Positions 60,440-64,000 of a stretch of DNA of 64,000 nucleotides are shown here, in pieces. The notes below the pieces were generated by a model. The model searched no databases, was not told the DNA's origin, and was given only the letters and a program-made list of their open reading frames with translations. The DNA is taken from the NCBI GenBank assembly GCA_949130495.1, contig OX422223.1, forward strand, positions 77,312,751 to 77,376,750, written 5' to 3'. Origin of the DNA: Sambucus nigra. Its lineage: Eukaryota > Streptophyta > Magnoliopsida > Dipsacales > Adoxaceae. The translations under genes and the position numbers were made by a program. Positions within the stretch are counted from its first letter, which is position 1. Every line of letters starts with the position of its first letter.

Positions 60440-60990
60440 TCTTAGGTCTCGTAAGTTGTGAGTCCATTTATCTTCCACATTATCGATATTTGATTCCCTT
60501 GTTGATTCGTACTCTTTAAGGCAGAGGGTTTATCATACGTGTTAGATGTGTTTCATGGAGATATATAGTTTTGTGCTAAGGACGTTGTAGGCATTGAGTT
60601 TAGAATAAGCTTGATGTGAGGATCCTTAGAATGGATTATGGAGACGATAATTATTTTGGAGATTTTAGCGCAGATGTTAGGTATCGTATGTATCGATTTT
60701 TTTTATTGAGGTTTAATTCGAGAGTGTTAGCATTTTGATGACTTTCGAATATAGGATCGAGTGGTGATTTGTGAGAGCGTGTGGTACACTGTTATTTTCA
60801 TAGCAATGCATATGTATATAGGGAATATATATTATTTTGTTTTTCATGGGTCTGATGCACATAGGATTGGGTGTATGGGCGCCCAATTATAGCATTATAT
60901 GGGTAGGCATATGTGAGCCTTATTTTCTTTTGCGAGATTTTTGCGTTGATGTGCATGCTTCGGATAATTTTGAGGACAAAATTCTTTTCT
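60440..60990 (+). other. Short non-coding interior
   Basis: About 550 bp between the primer site and the polypurine tract. No domain is visible. The last part (GAGGACAAAATTC before the tract) resembles the end of gypsy pol transcripts. Confidence 0.6.
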
Positions 60991-61491
60991 AGTGGGGAAG
61001 TATGTAACACCTCGTGTTTAATTAATTGATTTTAATTAATTTGGAGTAAAATAAAATCTTGGAATTAATGGCCTTTAAGTGTTTAACTGGGTTTTTAGTA
61101 AAATTTTCAATTGGGAATTAATTCGGGTCTTTTATAAAAATGTTATAAGGTTTTTATTAAAACATCTATCTAACAGGTGTGTATTTGTTCAACTAATGTA
61201 TTTTTATCACATAATTAAGTCGAATTTTAAAAGATTGCACTTTTGGAAGTGGGGGTCATTCAAATGACAGCTGATGTCGGAACAATGTTGCATGTCATTT
61301 GAACCACAGTTGTTCTCGTTCGAACGACAGAGGCAGTGGATTGGTTAGAATCCTAATATCATTTTAACTCATAAACCCTTTATATACTAAATTAATATGG
61401 GTTTGGGACTTCAAAAATCACTTTTTCTCTCAAACTTTCTCCATAAATCTTTTCCAAAACATATTCCTCTCATCTTCAACCTCTAGCCCTA
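60991..61491 (+). repeat. Polypurine tract and truncated 3' LTR
   Basis: The tract AGTGGGGAAGTA (60,991-61,002) precedes the LTR start at 61,003. The LTR is cut at CCCTA (61,487-61,491) by the CACTA terminus. The intact 5' LTR continues CCCTACTTTTCAC at about 58,540. Confidence 0.85.
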
Positions 61492-61765
61492 CACTACACC
61501 AAATCTCCCCATTTGTCAAGGTCATTGACCTTGACAAATCCAACTTGTCAAGGTCAATGATCATGACATTTCGAGGCGAGACAAATGTTTTTGTCACGGT
61601 CATGTCGCGGTCAATAACCGTGACACGTTTGTCACAGTTTATAACCGTGACAAAGCCGTGACCCTTTTTAAAAAAATTGTCATGGCCATTAACCGTGACA
61701 CGTCCGTGACAACCTTTGTCACGGACGTGTCATGGTCAATGACCGTGATAATTCTGGGCAGAATT
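61492..61765. repeat. CACTA 2 terminal inverted repeat and palindromic subterminal repeats
   Basis: At least eight copies in both orientations of a motif like TTGTCACGGTCA and TGACCGTGACAA, many arranged as near-perfect palindromes. Examples are TGTCAAGGTCATTGACCTTGACA (61,516-61,538 region) and blocks at about 61,590-61,630, 61,628-61,660 and 61,676-61,755. They are likely binding sites for the element's own DNA-binding protein. Confidence 0.85.
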
Positions 61766-62274
61766 TAAAAAAAATCTGCTAGGAAGTATGGCCAGTACCA
61801 CTGCCCAGCAGTATATTTGTACATGTTATAGCAACGTTGTACCTGTTCCAAACATCATATATCCGAACAAACTAAAGATAATGCAAATATATATTCAAAT
61901 AAGAAACTATTTAAGAAGAAACAACATCACCATCAATTATCTCAAATCTATAAATTATTTGCATGGAAAAGAGATTTTGTACCACGACGCTCGGGAACAC
62001 CTCCTTATCCTTCCCTTTCTCGTCCGAATAGCCACATAAGTATAGAGCATATGTGACCTACCCTTAGGGCCACTCCCTGTCCCCTGAATTGAAATAAAGT
62101 AAAATTAGTATCCGCCCCTCAAATATAGATAAATATAAATCGTAATTGAAATCGAAATCGAAATTGACATATAAATATAAATACATTACCTGTAGTGTCA
62201 CTCAAACAACTAACTTGAGCTCATATGGCACCTCCTTCCAACTAATGTACCCCGGGCAATCGTGTCAAATATAA

Positions 62275-62555
62275 TTCTCTTCATATCTAAACACTAAGAA
62301 ATACCATAATCCTATGGAGTTATGCGTTGCAAATTCCTTCCAACCGTTGTGTAGCCAAAAATCAGCAGTTGAAGTTGTCAATTCCACCTTTCAATGGTCT
62401 CCCATGTTTTGCTAGAAGTTCCAAGTGGTGGGGTATGAAAAGTGGGATTGACAACTTCAACTGGTGATGTTTGGCTACATAACGGTTGGGTGGAATTTGC
62501 AGAGCATCGCTCCATAGGATTATGGTATTTCTTAGTGTTCAGATAGATGAAGAGA
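62275..62555. repeat. Foldback hairpin inside CACTA 2
   Basis: A left arm (about 62,275-62,386) and a right arm (about 62,443-62,555) are inverted copies. For example CACTAAGAAATACCATAATC pairs with GATTATGGTATTTCTTAGTG, and TTGAAGTTGTCAAT with ATTGACAACTTCAA. Arms are about 110 bp with a ~55-bp loop and few mismatches. CACTA 1 lacks it. It could be a foldback/MITE-like insertion or a fragment duplicated in inverse order. A transcript would form a long hairpin. Confidence 0.85.
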
Positions 62556-62801
62556 TTCAGTCTCCTCTCCACAAATAGGACACCCCAAATAACTATGTAC
62601 TAATCACCTATTAAAGTTAAGAAGCGTATATTCATGGATTGGTATAAACAAAACTTAGATGTAGTTGGAATATTTATGTATTAATCTCCTCTCCACACAC
62701 GCACACTACACAAGAGTGAAAATGATAAAGTGCAGATCAAGTAAAAGCATTAAAAATGGATGTTTTGGTACAAATTGAAATATTTATTACAAATTGAAAA
62801 A

Positions 62802-63365
62802 TTATTTCAAATTCGGGTTATCATCAAAAATGGATTGATATTCGGCAGGAGCAGCCAAATCATCCACACTACTATTTAGACTCCTTGGCGCGTGTTGGAC
62901 AATTGACCACGGCTCGTTGTTGATATACTCCGAGTAAAACACTTGCTTAACCTTTTGAAATGCACAAACAAATGGCTCATCGCTCACGTGGTCGTTGCTC
63001 TTCAACTTGGACAAGTCAACCATGATCAAATTCGTGACAGGATCAACTTTACAAGCATTTTTATCCTCAACTTTTACCCATTCACAGTAAAATACAACCT
63101 CTTTGAAGCTTATATAATCCAATTCAAATATATTTTGAATTACACTATAGTAAGTCATTTCAGCTTCAACGAGGTTTTTATCTTTTGCGCTCGCTCGAAA
63201 GAAAGTAAGAGCCTTGTATGAAATTCCCGAGTTCTGTACATTTGTACATTCCTCGTACACTTTAGTGCCGAAAATGAAACCGTTCAATCGATACTTTTTG
63301 TACTCTTGTGCCACGAACAAGGGTCCAGTGGCTAGACGAGCAAGCCTTGATGTCGCATCACCCAT
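62802..63365 (-). CDS. CACTA transposase C-terminal segment with DUF4216 (exon)
   Basis: An open frame of 187 residues. Recognisable DUF4216-type blocks are GFIFGTKVYEE, ISYKALTFFRASAKDKN, YYSVIQNIFELDY, VVFYCEWVKVE, KQVFYSEYINNEPWSIV and an Asp/Asn-rich tail. In this family DUF4216 is the C-terminal part of the tnp2-type protein, so this is probably an exon whose Met codon need not be the start. A TAA-type stop closes it at 62,802. The AT-rich spacer to 63,620 would be intronic. It is open over its whole length here, whereas the CACTA 1 copy is broken. Confidence 0.75.
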   Translation of the reverse strand: MGDATSRLARLATGPLFVAQEYKKYRLNGFIFGTKVYEECTNVQNSGISYKALTFFRASAKDKNLVEAEMTYYSVIQNIFELDYISFKEVVFYCEWVKVEDKNACKVDPVTNLIMVDLSKLKSNDHVSDEPFVCAFQKVKQVFYSEYINNEPWSIVQHAPRSLNSSVDDLAAPAEYQSIFDDNPNLK

Positions 63366-63623
63366 CTTTAGTAGCTGAGAATATAGATAAATTAATTATA
63401 TTAGTGGTAAAATTTGAGTGTAATGTAACGTTATATAACGACTGTTTTCATTATAATTACCTCTTGTGTCAACCATAGCCTAAATTCGCTGTCTGATTGT
63501 ACCATTGTTTTTCGTCTTTTATTGTTCTCACAGGCTTCATATTTACTGCATATTACAAAATTAATCATGTATAAAATAATCTAAAATAATGTTAAACATT
63601 ATAATATTCGAAACTTACTTTTT

Positions 63624-64000
63624 TCATTCTTCGACATCTTCATTTGTGTCAAATAGATAACGAGCTACTTGTTCATGTTGCAAACTCGTTAATTTCACTA
63701 GTTTTCCCATCACATTACCACCATCATCGAGGAATTCATCAGTGTCATCAACGCTGGTCAAGTTAGGCATATATTCCCGAGTATATATTGATGATTCCAC
63801 GGTGATGTATTCCTCTGCAATTGATCCTACAATATATCGCGTATTCTTGACGTAATCTTTAAAAACTTTCATCAATCTTTCAAATGGATACATCCACCGA
63901 TATCTAACTGGACCACAAAGAAGTGCCTCGTCGCATAGGTGTACCAACAAGTGAACACTTATGTCAAAGAATGCTGGGGGAAAGTACTTCTCCAATACAA
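63624..64000 (-). CDS. CACTA transposase segment with DUF4218 (partial, continues beyond window)
   Basis: Frame 63,995-63,624, probably continuing past the right edge. It contains KYFPPAFFDISVHLLVHL, CGPVRYRWMYPFERLMK, FKDYVKNTRYIVGSIAEEY, then TSLQHEQVARYLFDTN. These are the hallmark blocks of DUF4218 ('FPP.FFD.M.HL..HL', 'GPV.YRWMYPFER'). No stop interrupts them. The tnp2 catalytic core should lie to the right of 64,000. Function: part of the DNA transposase of plant CACTA elements; the exact role of this domain is unknown. Confidence 0.85.
   Translation of the reverse strand, partial: VLEKYFPPAFFDISVHLLVHLCDEALLCGPVRYRWMYPFERLMKVFKDYVKNTRYIVGSIAEEYITVESSIYTREYMPNLTSVDDTDEFLDDGGNVMGKLVKLTSLQHEQVARYLFDTNEDVEE

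Larger units (their letters stand above)
58066..61491 (+). mobile_element. Non-autonomous LTR retrotransposon with 2.36-kb LTRs and a 0.58-kb interior
   Basis: The 5' LTR (58,066-60,421) starts TGTGCCACCCTGTG and ends GGGGTGTGATA, followed by a primer site TGGTATTAGAGCATGG. The 3' LTR starts TGTAACACCTCGTG at 61,003 after the tract AGTGGGGAAGTA. It runs 489 bp before the second CACTA element cuts it at 61,492. The two LTRs align from their starts (for example TTTGGAGTAAAATAAAATC at about 58,091 and 61,040). Only 581 bp lie between them, with no coding frame. The left flank is the family A element interior, so this one probably inserted there too. Confidence 0.82.
61492..64000 (-). mobile_element. 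CACTA (En/Spm) DNA transposon 2, partial (runs off window)
   Basis: Starts CACTACACCAAATC at 61,492 inside the LTR of the preceding element. The 3-bp TSD is inferred as CTA (61,489-61,491), but the other end is outside the window. It is the same family as CACTA 1: subterminal repeats, a shared block at about 61,785-61,830 (matching 2,288-2,340), then DUF4216 and DUF4218 on the minus strand. The second gene is reduced to a short remnant (about 61,975-62,250). The transposase domains seen are open, unlike those in CACTA 1, so this copy is younger. Confidence 0.88.

Noticed and set aside
1..64000. Host protein-coding genes, tRNA or rRNA genes
   Set aside because: No frame outside transposon domains shows a recognisable host family. 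I did not see a tRNA cloverleaf or conserved rRNA segment by eye, although a covariance-model scan was not possible.

Overview
This window looks like intergenic heterochromatin from a flowering plant, probably a eudicot. It is AT-rich, with short low-complexity tracts, and almost all recognisable sequence belongs to plant transposable element families: Ty1/copia, Ty3/gypsy of the Tat and probable chromovirus lineages, a Sirevirus-like copia, an RT-LINE, CACTA (En/Spm), hAT and a MULE-type OTU fragment. I see no intact host gene, tRNA, rRNA, CRISPR array or prokaryotic feature. Several elements can be bounded to the base by matching target site duplications (TSDs), so the order of insertion can be read.

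Left part (1-17 kb). An LTR piece on the minus strand ends at 1,213. A CACTA element follows (2,099-7,568, TSD AAT), with a decayed tnp2 / DUF4218 / DUF4216 transposase and a second Ptta/En/Spm-type gene. Two adjacent non-autonomous hAT-like elements come next (7,965-8,807; 8,959-9,786 with exact 8-bp TSD TACTGAGG). A full-length but dead Ty1/copia element (9,923-16,928) has two 597-bp LTRs, TSD TAAAC, a tRNA-Met primer site and gag-PR-IN-RT-RH remnants.

First nest (17-38 kb). A MULE-like OTU fragment precedes a hAT transposase relic (minus strand). The relic is split by a 12-kb Tat-lineage gypsy element (18,536-37,120, TSD CTCTT). That element carries gag, PR, RT, RH, a second RNase H and IN on the minus strand, a ~0.95-kb tandem array, and a spliced accessory gene on the opposite strand. 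Its own 5' LTR was hit by a Sirevirus-like non-autonomous copia element (30,161-36,679, TSD ATAAT). One LTR of that element contains a foreign gag fragment in antisense, inserted inside a CGTTCGAACG palindrome array.

Second nest (38-64 kb). Rearranged LTR fragments lead to an RT-LINE truncated at 41,917 by the 5' LTR of a further retroelement (LTR 41,918-46,477). That LTR contains a Sirevirus-type solo LTR (44,305-45,965, TSD TGTAC). Its internal region received a LARD-like element (47,624-57,984, TSD ACGGG, ~3-kb LTRs about 97% alike, 4.3-kb non-coding interior). Next to it lies a retroelement with 2.36-kb LTRs and only a 0.58-kb interior (58,066 onward). The 3' LTR of that one is broken at 61,492 by a second CACTA element running off the window, which keeps intact DUF4216 and DUF4218 reading frames and contains a long foldback hairpin.

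The most unusual signals are CpG-rich palindrome arrays shared by otherwise unrelated LTR families, the antisense spliced gene facing gag-pol across a tandem array, the antisense gag capture, and the extreme LTR-to-interior ratios of the non-autonomous elements.
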